A stretch of 58,201 nucleotides of DNA from Caryophanales bacterium UBA4100. Its GTDB lineage: Bacteria; Bacillota; Bacilli; Paenibacillales; UBA4045. The stretch is from assembly GCA_002383285.1 (NCBI GenBank), contig DFXU01000058.1, forward strand, positions 1,343-59,543. The letters are read 5' to 3'. Below are positions 42,862-52,163 of this stretch, in pieces. Each line of letters opens with the position of its first letter. Position 1 is the stretch's first letter. Under the pieces are notes generated by a model that was given only the letters and a program-made list of their open reading frames with translations, was not told where the DNA came from and searched no databases. Position numbers and translations under genes: made by a program.

Positions 42862-44061
42862 TCATTCATATCGTAGAGCCTCGATCGGCTGTAGCTTTGC
42901 TGCCTTGTTAGCCGGATATAATCCGAAGAAAATACCTACCGCTGCAGAGAATACGAAGGCAAGCAGCATCGCCCACCAGGATACCAAGAACGGCCAGCCT
43001 GTGAACATCGCGAAGATGAATGCACCACCTAATCCAAGCGCCGCTCCAATGAATCCTCCTAAGAACGATAGAATAACTGCTTCAATAATGAATTGTCCCA
43101 TAATCGCTCCCGGCGTCGCACCAATCGCTTTACGAATACCAATCTCCCTCGTTCGTTCTGTAACGGAGACTAGCATAATGTTCATGACGCCAATCCCACC
43201 AACGAGCAGCGATATTCCCGCAATCGAACCGATAATGGTTTGCAGGATGTTAAATATCGAGCTGATCTGATCCTGAGCCTGCTCCCCTGTCTGAGAGATA
43301 TAGGATCGTTCTTCTGTGTTGTGTCGCTTCGCCAACAGCTGTTTCACTTCCATCATGATACCAGCAACATATTGTGTATCCTCAGAATTCGTACTTGCCT
43401 GAATATAATCAACACGTATATTGTCTGTAACATTAGGCAGCGCAGAAATCGGCATATATCCATTAAAGCTCTCGCCTCCAAGTCCGCTTAGGAGGGATTC
43501 AGGCTTCTTATATATACCAATAATTCGATAGATCTTCCCAGCAAGCGGAAGCTTCTGGTTAAGTGCACCTGTCGTCGTATTGAAGAATTTCATTGAGAAG
43601 GCTGAATCTACAATAAGCACTCTTTGTCTAGCCCTCTCTTCTGCTCCAGTAAAGAAACGTCCTGCCACTAAATCCATCTTCTCCTGCTTAATCAAATCCG
43701 AAGTGCTTGCTGTAATTGAGAAGGCTGGTGTTTCCTTCCCTATCTTTGACCGCATCTGTAATGATACATTGCCTGTCACTGTCTGAATACCTTCAAGCTT
43801 ACGAATTTGATCAACATCTCGCATCGTAATTTGAATGTCATTCTGCACATTCGCATCCTGGTAATTCGGATATACCATAAAAAATCCTGCACCATACTGC
43901 GAGATTTCAGAAACAACTGAAGATTTGCCCGCCTCGCCAATGGAAACGACCGTGACCACTGCTCCGACACCAACAACAATCCCAATGATCGTAAGAAAGG
44001 AACGGAGCTTGTTAATCCGCAGGTTTTCCACGGCAACTAAGATGCTCTCCCATATGCTCAA
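42862..44061 (-). CDS. yknZ: MacB/FtsX-type efflux permease YknZ
   Basis: 399 residues: N-terminal membrane helix (about 18-40), an extracytoplasmic MacB core domain (about 45-260), and three C-terminal helices with GIGVMNIMLVSVTERTREIG, IRKAIGATPGAIMGQFI and a final LQPIEALRYE, all typical. The start is a TTG at 44061 with GGGAG 10 nt upstream; yknY ends 3 nt earlier. With YknW, YknX and YknY it forms a complex that in Bacillus subtilis protects against the SdpC toxin. Confidence 0.9.
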   Translation of the reverse strand: MSIWESILVAVENLRINKLRSFLTIIGIVVGVGAVVTVVSIGEAGKSSVVSEISQYGAGFFMVYPNYQDANVQNDIQITMRDVDQIRKLEGIQTVTGNVSLQMRSKIGKETPAFSITASTSDLIKQEKMDLVAGRFFTGAEERARQRVLIVDSAFSMKFFNTTTGALNQKLPLAGKIYRIIGIYKKPESLLSGLGGESFNGYMPISALPNVTDNIRVDYIQASTNSEDTQYVAGIMMEVKQLLAKRHNTEERSYISQTGEQAQDQISSIFNILQTIIGSIAGISLLVGGIGVMNIMLVSVTERTREIGIRKAIGATPGAIMGQFIIEAVILSFLGGFIGAALGLGGAFIFAMFTGWPFLVSWWAMLLAFVFSAAVGIFFGLYPANKAAKLQPIEALRYE

Positions 44062-44064
44062 GGA

Positions 44065-44748
44065 CTACACACTCCCTTTACTTATATCATCGATAATTGT
44101 TCCATCACCGAATCGAACAATACGTCGAGCATGCTCAGCGATATCTGGCTCATGTGTAACCAGAATAACCGTAGCACCCTCTGCATTAATCTGCTCGAAT
44201 AAACCCATAATCTCAATAGAGGATTGTGAGTCTAGATTCCCTGTAGGCTCATCGGCGAGCAGAATCGAGGGATTCATCGTTAAGGCGCGGGCTATGGCCA
44301 CCCTTTGCTTCTGACCACCCGACAATTCAATGGGACGATGTGTCATTCGATCACTAAGCCCAACCTTCCTCAACAATTCCCTGGCTCGTTCCGATCTCTC
44401 TTTTTTCACTATTCCCCCGTACATCATCGGAAGCTCTACATTCTTCAGCACCGTCTGTCTTCCTAATAGATTGAAGCTCTGAAATACAAAGCCGATTTTC
44501 CGATTACGCACTCCAGAGAGCTCCTCTTCTGACAAAGACTGCACCTCTTGCCCATCCAAGGAATAAGTACCCGTCGTAGGAAGATCTAGACAGCCCATTA
44601 TATTCATTAGGGTCGACTTTCCTGAGCCCGAGGGTCCCATAATAGCTACAAACTCGCCCTTCTGGATTGTTAAATTAACCGGCTTTAGCGCGGAAACCTC
44701 CAATGAGCCGAGGCGATAGGTTTTTGAGATTTGGCTTAATTCGATCAT
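44065..44748 (-). CDS. yknY: MacB-type ABC ATPase YknY
   Basis: 227-residue ATPase. Walker A GPSGSGKSTLMNIMGCLD (about 38-55), Q-loop FVFQSFNLLGR, signature LSGGQKQRVAIARAL, Walker B ILLADEPTGNLDS, and switch His in VTHEPDIAEHARR. All typical of LolD/MacB-type ATPases. The ATG overlaps the yknX stop by 4 nt, and AAGGTG lies 8 nt upstream. Energises YknZ. Confidence 0.92.
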   Translation of the reverse strand: MIELSQISKTYRLGSLEVSALKPVNLTIQKGEFVAIMGPSGSGKSTLMNIMGCLDLPTTGTYSLDGQEVQSLSEEELSGVRNRKIGFVFQSFNLLGRQTVLKNVELPMMYGGIVKKERSERARELLRKVGLSDRMTHRPIELSGGQKQRVAIARALTMNPSILLADEPTGNLDSQSSIEIMGLFEQINAEGATVILVTHEPDIAEHARRIVRFGDGTIIDDISKGSV

Positions 44749-45809
44749 TGCTCCTTCACCTTGTTTCCTGCAGCAATCTCGTTCGATAGCGTCGTAATAA
44801 TCCGATCTCCCGCTTGAAGCCCAGTATGGATCTCTATGTTCTCCCCGTCATCATCGCCTGTTGTCACTTCACGTTCTATAGCTAGTCCATCTTCAATCAT
44901 GTACACGATGGTTCTATCTCCAGTATGGCGGATTGCAGACAACGGCACTAATAAGCTGGGCGTTTGACTAATTGCGATTTCCACTGTTGCGTTGTAGCCA
45001 GGTCGAAGCTGGTCATCGGGTGTATCTACATCTACCCATAGTTCTACCGCAGCATCTCTGGCGGCCGCATCAACAGGTATTGCAACCGGCGCTAGATAGC
45101 TGACCTTCCCTCTATAGCTATTCGCAAAAGCGTCACCAGTTATCGTTGCTGCCATGCCCGTAGTCACTTTACCTACGTCAAGCTCATTCAAGTATGCCTT
45201 TACGCGAAGTAAGCTTTGATCAACTACTGTTATTGCTGTCGTCCCTTGCGCGACAGTCTGACCTTGATTGACAAGCACCTCTGTAACAACACCATCCACG
45301 GTTGAATGTAAGGCATTCGCTGCGATCTTCGCCTTAAGGGATTCAATGGAAAGATCAGCCTGCTTTAATCGCAGCTCATAGAGCTCGATCTCGCTGGGGT
45401 CGATAATCGTCTGTGCCTCCACACCTGACTGAAGCTGTTCCTTAGCTGATGCTAACTTCTGCTTCTTAAACAAATCTCGTTCTATGACAATCATCTGCTT
45501 ACTATTCTCTTCTACTAGAAGCTGCTTCTCCCAATCTTGTGTATCCATTAGAAGGAGACTCTGTCCTACAACAACACGATCGCCTTGTTGAATGTCCATC
45601 TGCTTAACAAGTCCATTCTGATGAATGTAATGAATGGTCTCTACTGTTGTGTTAAGCTTTCCACTCGCGAAGATGGTTTCTTGGATTACTCCCTCCTGTG
45701 TTGTTGTCAATTGAACGGACTCACTCTTGTTCATCCTCGAAACATTAATGAATATGAATGCGATTGTACATATTATGATAATAAGTGCGATTATCCACTT
45801 CTTACGCAT
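44745..45809 (-). CDS. yknX: Membrane fusion protein YknX
   Basis: 354-residue MacA/HlyD-type adaptor with one N-terminal membrane helix (about 5-25). A lipoyl-like half (VQQGDRVVVGQSLLLMDTQD-type), a coiled hairpin (about 85-160), the second lipoyl half VDGVVTEVLVNQGQTVAQGT, then the beta-barrel and membrane-proximal domains up to the C-terminus. It joins YknZ outside the membrane. Part of the yknWXYZ operon; 22 nt after yknW. Confidence 0.9.
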   Translation of the reverse strand: MRKKWIIALIIIICTIAFIFINVSRMNKSESVQLTTTQEGVIQETIFASGKLNTTVETIHYIHQNGLVKQMDIQQGDRVVVGQSLLLMDTQDWEKQLLVEENSKQMIVIERDLFKKQKLASAKEQLQSGVEAQTIIDPSEIELYELRLKQADLSIESLKAKIAANALHSTVDGVVTEVLVNQGQTVAQGTTAITVVDQSLLRVKAYLNELDVGKVTTGMAATITGDAFANSYRGKVSYLAPVAIPVDAAARDAAVELWVDVDTPDDQLRPGYNATVEIAISQTPSLLVPLSAIRHTGDRTIVYMIEDGLAIEREVTTGDDDGENIEIHTGLQAGDRIITTLSNEIAAGNKVKEQ

Positions 45810-45831
45810 ATTCTTCCACTTCCTTATCCGT

Positions 45832-46467
45832 CTAAGCTAGTGTAGCGAGAATGAGCTGGACAACTAACCATAATCCTCCAATCCATAAGCCAACCGTCCT
45901 AATGGGGCGGCGACACATGACTGAAGCGCCGATAATAAGTATCGCCAGTCCCCACAAAGTGAATGGATTTAGGATGTTGGCTACACCAAATAGGAATCCT
46001 TCCTTCTCTTGCATAAGTGCCCCTAAGCTAAATAAGATATCCTGCTCGGACTCTGCATCAGTTGCACGCGTCATGATTCCTGAGATGAGTCCGTTTATCA
46101 GACCTGGGATTTGAGAGAACAGCGCGACCTTAACTAGCTGCATATATGTTGCCTCTCCACGAACAATTAAGTTAAGGAGCAGCAATAATAAACCCATGAA
46201 GAATGTCGAAACCGCTACAACAATCGGAGCAGTTACGAAAGCTATGTATACACCAATCTGCTTCATTGTATCTTCCGAAATACCAGTGCCCTCCAAGTTT
46301 ACTTCCTGAAGTTCCATCGATCTTTCAATAATGGGAAGCTGGAGGAATACAATCAGCACCGCAATGATCAGAAGCATGATCAATGGTATGAGGAACGAGC
46401 CACCTCTCTCGCGTATATATTCGAATGTCTTAGTTGGGGAATGAAGCATTGAAATCATCGTACTCAA
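45832..46467 (-). CDS. yknW: Yip1-family membrane protein YknW
   Basis: 211 residues with about five membrane segments and the Yip1 pattern, starting with SMLHSPTKTFEYIRERGG, the typical cytosolic lead-in. The start is a TTG at 46467, 7 nt after AGGGAGA; the ATG 9 nt further is too far from it. In Bacillus subtilis, YknW assists assembly of the YknXYZ complex. It heads the operon behind a sigma-W-like promoter. Confidence 0.85.
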   Translation of the reverse strand: MSTMISMLHSPTKTFEYIRERGGSFLIPLIMLLIIAVLIVFLQLPIIERSMELQEVNLEGTGISEDTMKQIGVYIAFVTAPIVVAVSTFFMGLLLLLLNLIVRGEATYMQLVKVALFSQIPGLINGLISGIMTRATDAESEQDILFSLGALMQEKEGFLFGVANILNPFTLWGLAILIIGASVMCRRPIRTVGLWIGGLWLVVQLILATLA

Positions 46468-46523
46468 ATAAATCTCTCCCTTCGACCTTGTTTATTTAAA
46501 TGCTGTATACTGCCATTGTATCT

Positions 46524-46549
46524 TACGGACGGCAATCCATAAAGTTCCA
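46524..46549 (-). promoter_or_regulatory. Sigma-W-like promoter of yknWXYZ
   Basis: On the minus strand TGGAAC (46549-46544), a 16-nt spacer and CGTA (46527-46524), one mismatch from TGAAAC-N16-CGTA. The GGAAC also suits sigma-M or sigma-X. yknWXYZ is a sigma-W target in Bacillus subtilis, which supports the call. Confidence 0.65.
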
Positions 46550-46639
46550 ATGCCGCATACATCACCAGCTCCGGTTGAGAAGAGGCATTCCTGCACCTGA
46601 GCCACTGTCTATGACGTCTTCTCCTGCTTAACGGCAAAA

Positions 46640-46682
46640 AAAAGCTCTCCCGCAAGAGTTGACCTCACGCCGGGGAGCTTTT
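46640..46682 (-). terminator. Rho-independent terminator of the AIM24-family gene
   Basis: On the minus strand AAAAGCTCCCCGG pairs with GGGAGAGCTTTT, with an imperfect centre, and the right arm runs into a stretch of nine T. It lies 20 nt after the gene. Classic form. Confidence 0.85.
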
Positions 46683-46702
46683 CAATTTGTGTTTAATGAA
46701 AT

Positions 46703-47488
46703 TTACCGTCCATCCAGCATCCGTCCTAGTCCACCTAGCACGCTTCCTTCTTCCTTGCGTCCCGTATTCCCCGATGCGGATACAATTCGATCTGCCAGCC
46801 GACTGAATGGCAGGGATTGAATCCACACCTTACCGGGTCCGCGTAGTCGAGCGAAGAACAAACCCTCTCCACCGAAGATCGCTGTCTTAATACCCTTAAC
46901 AAACTCAATGTCATAGTCGATATCCTGTGTCATCGCAACTAGGCAGCCTGTATCTACGCGGAGAATCTCCCCAGGCTGAAGCACTCGTTCACAGATCGCT
47001 CCACCTGCATGAACGAAGGCCAATCCATCACCCTCCAGCTTCTGCATAATGAAGCCTTCTCCTCCGAACAAACCTGCTCCTAGCTTGCGTTGGAAGGCGA
47101 TACTAACGGACACTCCCTTAGCTGCACATAAGAAGGAATCCTTCTGGCAGACGAGCTGACCCTGCAATTCACTCAGATCCATAGGAAGAATTCTACCTGG
47201 GTATGGGGATGCAAAGGAGACACGTCGTTTACCCTGTCCTTTATTCGTGAATACAGTCATGAATAAGCTTTCTCCTGTAAGCAGACGTTTGCCTGCACCC
47301 ATCAGCTTACCCATAATTCCTTGGTTTGGATTACTACCATCACCGAATATGGTTTCCATCGATATCGAGTCATCCATCATCATCATGTTGCCTGCTTCTG
47401 CGACCACACTCTCTTCGGGATCCAATTCAATCTCAACAAACTGCATCTCTTCGCCAATAATCTCATAATCAATCTCATGTGCATTCAA
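46703..47488 (-). CDS. AIM24 / TIGR00266-family protein
   Basis: 261 residues from a TTG at 47488, chosen because GGAGG lies 9 nt before it; the ATG 9 nt upstream directly abuts the GGAGG. Beta-rich (TRAP-like) protein with repeated Gly-rich turns: AGNMMMMDDSI, GLFGGEGFIMQKLEGDGLAF, and FGGEGLFFARLRGPGKVWIQ, which marks the family. It has no membrane segment and no known catalytic residue. Molecular function in bacteria is unknown to me. Monocistronic with its own terminator. Confidence 0.88.
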   Translation of the reverse strand: MNAHEIDYEIIGEEMQFVEIELDPEESVVAEAGNMMMMDDSISMETIFGDGSNPNQGIMGKLMGAGKRLLTGESLFMTVFTNKGQGKRRVSFASPYPGRILPMDLSELQGQLVCQKDSFLCAAKGVSVSIAFQRKLGAGLFGGEGFIMQKLEGDGLAFVHAGGAICERVLQPGEILRVDTGCLVAMTQDIDYDIEFVKGIKTAIFGGEGLFFARLRGPGKVWIQSLPFSRLADRIVSASGNTGRKEEGSVLGGLGRMLDGR

Positions 47489-47725
47489 CTTTATCATCCT
47501 CCATCATTCATATCATATGTTTCATAATATACTGAATATAACAAATTCCTCTCATGATTCATACTAGTCTCTAGTTGGGGTAAATATTCGATATTGGGGA
47601 ATCATTATGGAGATAGACGAGCCTAAAGAATGCTTCAATAAGAGGATGCTCCACTCAGTGGGGAATGTATATAGTATACTATAACTAGTATATTCTCATA
47701 TCTACAGAACGGAGGTGCTCCAATA

Positions 47726-48607
47726 ATGAAACCATTTATTCGATTCCTGCACGACTTATATTACCGCATCCAGGATGATGAGGTGCCAGCGCTTGGTGCA
47801 CAATTAACCTATTATCTCATTCTATCCTTCTTCCCCTTTGTCATCTTCCTTATTACGCTTAGCGCATACACGCCACTTAGTAGGGAGGATATTCTAGCTG
47901 ATCTTATATCTATTATGCCTACAGCTGTTGGACCCTTAGTTAATGATCTGTTCAAGGAAATTATACATGAACGGAGTACAGCTGTACTTTCCCTCGGGAT
48001 GATCGCTGCCATCTGGACGGCATCCAATGGGATGATGGCCATTATCCGCACACTTAATAAAGCTTATGATGTATCAGAACGTCGCCCCTATTGGAAGGTT
48101 AAAGGGATCTCCATTATCTATACAATAAGTCTATCCATTGTTATATGCCTTGCTTTCGTACTGCTCGTATTCGGCCAAATGATTGGACGTTATGTATTTG
48201 GTGTATTCGATACCCCTAATTCATTCGAAGTGCTGTGGGGACCAACGAAGTATATTCTTACCTTGGTTATCATGTGCACCGTGTTCGCCTTACTGTATTA
48301 CACTGCACCGAATCGCAGAGTTCGCTTCTATGATGTACTGCCTGGCGCACTATTCACAACCGTTGGATGGGTGATCATCTCTTTATCCTTCTCCTACTAT
48401 GTGAATCACTTCTCCAGCTATACGACGACATATGGAAGTCTTGGCGGAATCATTATCCTACTGATCTGGCTGTATCTAAGCAGCGTGCTCATCTTACTCG
48501 GTGGAGAGATTAATGCCTCCATCACCCTTGACAAGGAGGGTAAAGCAAAAACCGAAGCTAAATCCTTCGGCTTTCGCTGGATATTCTCACGCTCTACAAA
48601 GAGCTGA
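47726..48607 (+). CDS. YihY/BrkB-family membrane protein
   Basis: 293 residues with six predicted membrane segments. Family motifs: DEVPALGAQLTYYLILSFFP near the N-terminus, TASNGMMAIIRTLNKAYDV, and YGSLGGIIILLIWLYLSSVL with the following GGEINA. Once named ribonuclease BN by mistake; the function is unproven, perhaps transport. GGAGGTG stands 8 nt before the ATG. Its 3' end overlaps that of the convergent HD-GYP gene by 14 nt. Confidence 0.9.
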   Translation: MKPFIRFLHDLYYRIQDDEVPALGAQLTYYLILSFFPFVIFLITLSAYTPLSREDILADLISIMPTAVGPLVNDLFKEIIHERSTAVLSLGMIAAIWTASNGMMAIIRTLNKAYDVSERRPYWKVKGISIIYTISLSIVICLAFVLLVFGQMIGRYVFGVFDTPNSFEVLWGPTKYILTLVIMCTVFALLYYTAPNRRVRFYDVLPGALFTTVGWVIISLSFSYYVNHFSSYTTTYGSLGGIIILLIWLYLSSVLILLGGEINASITLDKEGKAKTEAKSFGFRWIFSRSTKS

Positions 48608-49676
48608 TGATCGTAACGGTTAGTTCCTTACGCATATCAAGCTCATATGGTGAACTGACTTCTCTGCCATCGGATTCGCGCAGAACTCTTACGGTTGGAC
48701 GCTGAATGGTTCCTTGGTGGTTAGCCGATACCACTCCAATTTGTCCAGAGCTGAGCATAACGGTTGTGGATACCGGATAGATGCATATGTTCTTGCAGAA
48801 TAGACGGACAATCTCCAAGTCGAATCTGGCGTTACCTGATGCGAATAGAAACTCGATCGCATCGTTAGGTTTGTAGCGATTACGATACTGTCTAGTAGAT
48901 GTTAGAGCATCGAACACATCGGCAATCGCTACAATCTGAGCGTATTCGTGAATTTCACTCGCTTTTAATTGTCTAGGATAACCTTGCCCATCGTAACGCT
49001 CATGGTGCTGGAATGCACAGTGTGCAGATAATAATGAAATATCGAAACGATTTCGAAGTAAATCAAATCCCTTCTCCGTGTGCGTCTGCACAAAAGCTCT
49101 TTCGGCATCACTCAGAACATCCTTCTTATTCCACACCTCGATTGGGATTTGTGTCATTCCGATATCGAATAATAGGGCTCCGACACCAAGCTCCTCCATC
49201 TGCTGACGGTTATAACCCTTAGATAACCCCAGAATACCAGCTAATATGGCAACATTCACGCTATGATGGAATAAATAGCCCTCTGTCGTGTGCAGATTCG
49301 TCAGGTTGATCATAACGTTCTTCTTACGGGATAGATCAGATAGGATTGCATTGAATACATTACGGAACGTAGTGCCAATATCTCGATTTATAGATCTACC
49401 CTTTGTAATCGTAATATCTATTAAGTCTGTCATCGTTTTATGAACTGTACTGACTGCTTCCTTGCGCGTCTCATCTTCAATTACATCCTCTGGAATGATA
49501 TCCATCGTATGCGCGTCTTCAATATAAACTCGATCGATACCTAGCTTGCGTAACCTTTCGACAAATCGACCGTTAAGCTTTAGACCTACTCCTATAAGTA
49601 CATTACCATTCTCAAGAAGAATTGGCTTGCCGACAATGTCACCATCTTGTATCGTATCTATATGTTTGAGCCTCAT
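48594..49676 (-). CDS. HD-GYP domain protein with altered HD motif
   Basis: 360 residues from the ATG at 49676, with AGGTGG 11 nt upstream. N-terminal DUF-like region (about 1-100), HD-GYP domain (about 125-310). HD-GYP proteins degrade cyclic di-GMP. The GYP part HHERYDGQGYP is intact, and ADVFDALTSTRQYR follows, but the HD step reads LLFDIGM: Phe170-Asp171 in place of His-Asp, and Met in place of the usual Lys. Loss of this metal ligand may reduce or abolish phosphodiesterase activity. A C-terminal extension of about 70 residues follows. Adjacent to yihY only by convergent overlap. Confidence 0.85.
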   Translation of the reverse strand: MRLKHIDTIQDGDIVGKPILLENGNVLIGVGLKLNGRFVERLRKLGIDRVYIEDAHTMDIIPEDVIEDETRKEAVSTVHKTMTDLIDITITKGRSINRDIGTTFRNVFNAILSDLSRKKNVMINLTNLHTTEGYLFHHSVNVAILAGILGLSKGYNRQQMEELGVGALLFDIGMTQIPIEVWNKKDVLSDAERAFVQTHTEKGFDLLRNRFDISLLSAHCAFQHHERYDGQGYPRQLKASEIHEYAQIVAIADVFDALTSTRQYRNRYKPNDAIEFLFASGNARFDLEIVRLFCKNICIYPVSTTVMLSSGQIGVVSANHQGTIQRPTVRVLRESDGREVSSPYELDMRKELTVTIISSL

Positions 49677-49709
49677 CCAATTCTTCACCACCTATTTATC
49701 TATACACGT

Positions 49710-49737
49710 ATTATAACCCCCCAAGTAGTTACGTCAA
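49710..49737 (-). promoter_or_regulatory. Sigma-A promoter of the HD-GYP gene
   Basis: On the minus strand TTGACG (49737-49732), a 16-nt spacer and TATAAT (49715-49710), 34 nt before the start codon. Confidence 0.7.
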
Positions 49738-49753
49738 TCATACATAAGAACGA

Positions 49754-51343
49754 TTAATGTGCTTCCGTTTGCTCCTTTTCCGTTTGCTCCGTTTTCGTGC
49801 TCCATCGATTATTGATCCAAGTAATTAAGAATGATATAACTCCTAGAGCGAACAGAATGATCACTTTGTATATCGTGTCCTCCCCAGCAAGATCGAAGAA
49901 TAAGGTCTTAGCCGCTACTAGCAGAAGTACGATGGAGCCGAATATGCGGAAAACCTGCTGCTTCGAATATGCGCCCCATAGAAATAATAGCAGAGCATAA
50001 ATTCCCCAGGTTATGGATAGCGTCATCTGGTCATCGAAGAAACTCGGTATAGTGTACTCTTCGAACAAATTCTCCACCTGCCGGGTGAGCAACCCACCTA
50101 CGATAAGATGACTGATAATGGCAGTAATATTGCTAAACCATACTGCGCCCTTCTCTTTGATATTGGTAAAGCTGACACGTGTTGAGTAGTAGAAGCCAAT
50201 GACTGCGAGTACAATCCAGGCCAATGCTCCCCAATTCAGGAATGGCATATATACGCCGAACCATTCTCCGCGTGGTGTATCCCAAGTAACAATGTACCAA
50301 TAGAGAACGATAGCTAACCAAACGGTGTAAGAGCTGATCTTGAATAGCTCCAGCGTTGTTATTCGGCCAAGAATGAATAACACAACGATGATAGCAGCCC
50401 AGAAATATACATTAATCAATGGCTTGCTTTCCCAGCCCTGACCGAACTGAGCAGCTGCGATTAGGAAGAGGAATACACCGCCAGCCAGCTTCGTCCATAC
50501 CGCTACGGTCATTACCCCAACCAATTTGTATACAACGAACGCCATGATGATGAACAATAGTCCCATCGCAGCCAGCGGAGCCGCCACCGAGATAATACCA
50601 TCTAATATCGATACAGACCATGTACCGAACAATACTGCATTTACAATACCTAAGTATAGGTTGAGGCCATTGAAGCTCCGATGTTTCCAGGAGGAGAGCA
50701 TGAGGGCGATGACATAGAAGACGAATGTAGCTACCGCATAGCGATAAGGCATGCTCCATAGTCCTTCGATTGCCGGTTCAAAGTGAAAGTAATACACGAT
50801 GTACAGCAACCATGTGCCAATAAAGCCAATCAATCGCAGCTCGAGCCAATTTTTCTTAACACTGACATAGAAGAATGCGGCGTTAATGACGAACATGTAG
50901 AGGAACAGGGTGAATACCTGATCGGTTTCAGGGCGTAACACCAAGGGTGCAGCAAGGGCACCTAACAATCCAATATTCATCAATACTCGTGCATGACCCT
51001 GATAAGCATAAACCGTGAAAGCAGCGGTTACCGCTAGCATCGAGATGAATACGGTCATCGAATCCCAAAGCTCATAATAAATTCCGGCAAAGGAGAACGT
51101 GGTGTACAGCAATGCCATTCCCAGTCCAGCGAGCATCTCACCAATTAGCTTATGTCCCTTATTCTTATCAAGTGTAATGCCCAGTATAGAGAAGCCTGCC
51201 GCGAATACTAAGCCAATCCCGATGATTACAGCATCTGTTATCCAGCCTAGGTCAATTGTATACTTGAACAAATAAATAAAGGCAGCCAGCATCAGTAATA
51301 TCCCAAGCAGTGAAGTCCATTGTTTACGTAAAAATTCATTCAT
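49754..51343 (-). CDS. DUF2339-type multi-pass membrane protein
   Basis: 529 residues, start at the ATG at 51343 with GGAGGC 8 nt upstream (longer frames from 51388 lack this). About 14 predicted membrane helices fill almost the whole length. FLRKQWTSLLGILLMLAAFI and the repeated aromatic-rich helices fit DUF2339 proteins, but the usual N-terminal coiled-coil is missing. No motif suggests an enzyme. Function unknown. Its stop lies 62 nt before the HD-GYP gene, which has its own promoter. Confidence 0.65.
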   Translation of the reverse strand: MNEFLRKQWTSLLGILLMLAAFIYLFKYTIDLGWITDAVIIGIGLVFAAGFSILGITLDKNKGHKLIGEMLAGLGMALLYTTFSFAGIYYELWDSMTVFISMLAVTAAFTVYAYQGHARVLMNIGLLGALAAPLVLRPETDQVFTLFLYMFVINAAFFYVSVKKNWLELRLIGFIGTWLLYIVYYFHFEPAIEGLWSMPYRYAVATFVFYVIALMLSSWKHRSFNGLNLYLGIVNAVLFGTWSVSILDGIISVAAPLAAMGLLFIIMAFVVYKLVGVMTVAVWTKLAGGVFLFLIAAAQFGQGWESKPLINVYFWAAIIVVLFILGRITTLELFKISSYTVWLAIVLYWYIVTWDTPRGEWFGVYMPFLNWGALAWIVLAVIGFYYSTRVSFTNIKEKGAVWFSNITAIISHLIVGGLLTRQVENLFEEYTIPSFFDDQMTLSITWGIYALLLFLWGAYSKQQVFRIFGSIVLLLVAAKTLFFDLAGEDTIYKVIILFALGVISFLITWINNRWSTKTEQTEKEQTEAH

Positions 51344-51474
51344 TTGGAACGCCTCCATGGCATGAGTTTTGGGTCTGATCATCATCACACATGTGACCAG
51401 GTCCTAAACGTATCATCATATAATTACATGCCAAAGAATAGTACTAACTTTCTCTAGTACCTTGTTTAGCTTGC

Positions 51475-52143
51475 TTACTGATCCTGATCTTCCAAAATCC
51501 CTACCTCCCTGACCTTCTCCGCGGCCTCCCGACTGCTGCCAACGCCTAGCTTGCGCAGAATATGACCTACATGGATCTTGATCGTGTGGATGGATACAAC
51601 AAAGGTTTTTGCGATCTCCGGCTGTGTGAACCCTTTGTCAATAAGCTTCAGCACCTCTAATTCGGTAGGTGTAATGAGATCCTTAATCTCCTTGATCTTA
51701 ACCTCTCTCTCCATTTGCTTGAGACGTCGAAATTCCGCCCGCATTCGTTCGGCTACCGCCTCGTTAATTGGGGACCGATTCAGATAAGCAGCACGAATCG
51801 CTGCTGGAATAGACATGTACTCCGATTTAATGTGATAATCCACAGCACCCGCTTGGAAGGCCTCGAATATTAGCTCCTTCTCCTCCATTGAGGTCAGCAT
51901 AATGACCCTAACCGAGGATGAGGCTGTCATCCGCGCGGTAAGCCAGATGCCCTCCATGCTGCTTGCAAGCATGATGTCCATCAGGACAACGTCAATCTCA
52001 TGGTCTGCTAGTGCTGCTAGTGCATCATCTCCATTAGCTGCAGTAGCAACCACTTGAATGTCATCTTGCATCGATAAATACGCTGTTAATCCACGCAGCC
52101 AATCCTTATCATCCTCAACAATAAGCAAACGTATGTGGTCCAT
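51475..52143 (-). CDS. LuxR/NarL-type response regulator
   Basis: 222 residues from the ATG at 52143, which has GAGGAG 9 nt upstream; an ATG 6 nt earlier is possible. Receiver domain with Asp56 in DVVLMDIMLASSMEG, then a LuxR helix-turn-helix at the C-terminus: LTPTELEVLKLIDKGFTQPE, and FVVSIHTIKIHVGHILRKLG. The kinase gene lies 20 nt upstream on the same strand. Target genes unknown; the divergent glycosyltransferase operon is a candidate by position only. Confidence 0.92.
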   Translation of the reverse strand: MDHIRLLIVEDDKDWLRGLTAYLSMQDDIQVVATAANGDDALAALADHEIDVVLMDIMLASSMEGIWLTARMTASSSVRVIMLTSMEEKELIFEAFQAGAVDYHIKSEYMSIPAAIRAAYLNRSPINEAVAERMRAEFRRLKQMEREVKIKEIKDLITPTELEVLKLIDKGFTQPEIAKTFVVSIHTIKIHVGHILRKLGVGSSREAAEKVREVGILEDQDQ

Positions 52144-52163
52144 GCTCATAAGCTCCTCTTCTT

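Noticed and set aside
43925..44314. 129-codon plus-strand open frame across yknZ and yknY
   Set aside because: Shadow of two conserved genes, without start context or plausible protein features.
47668..47681. TATAGTATACTATA palindrome before yihY
   Set aside because: A 14-bp AT palindrome in a promoter region is likely part of the -10 area; no second copy or consensus known to me.
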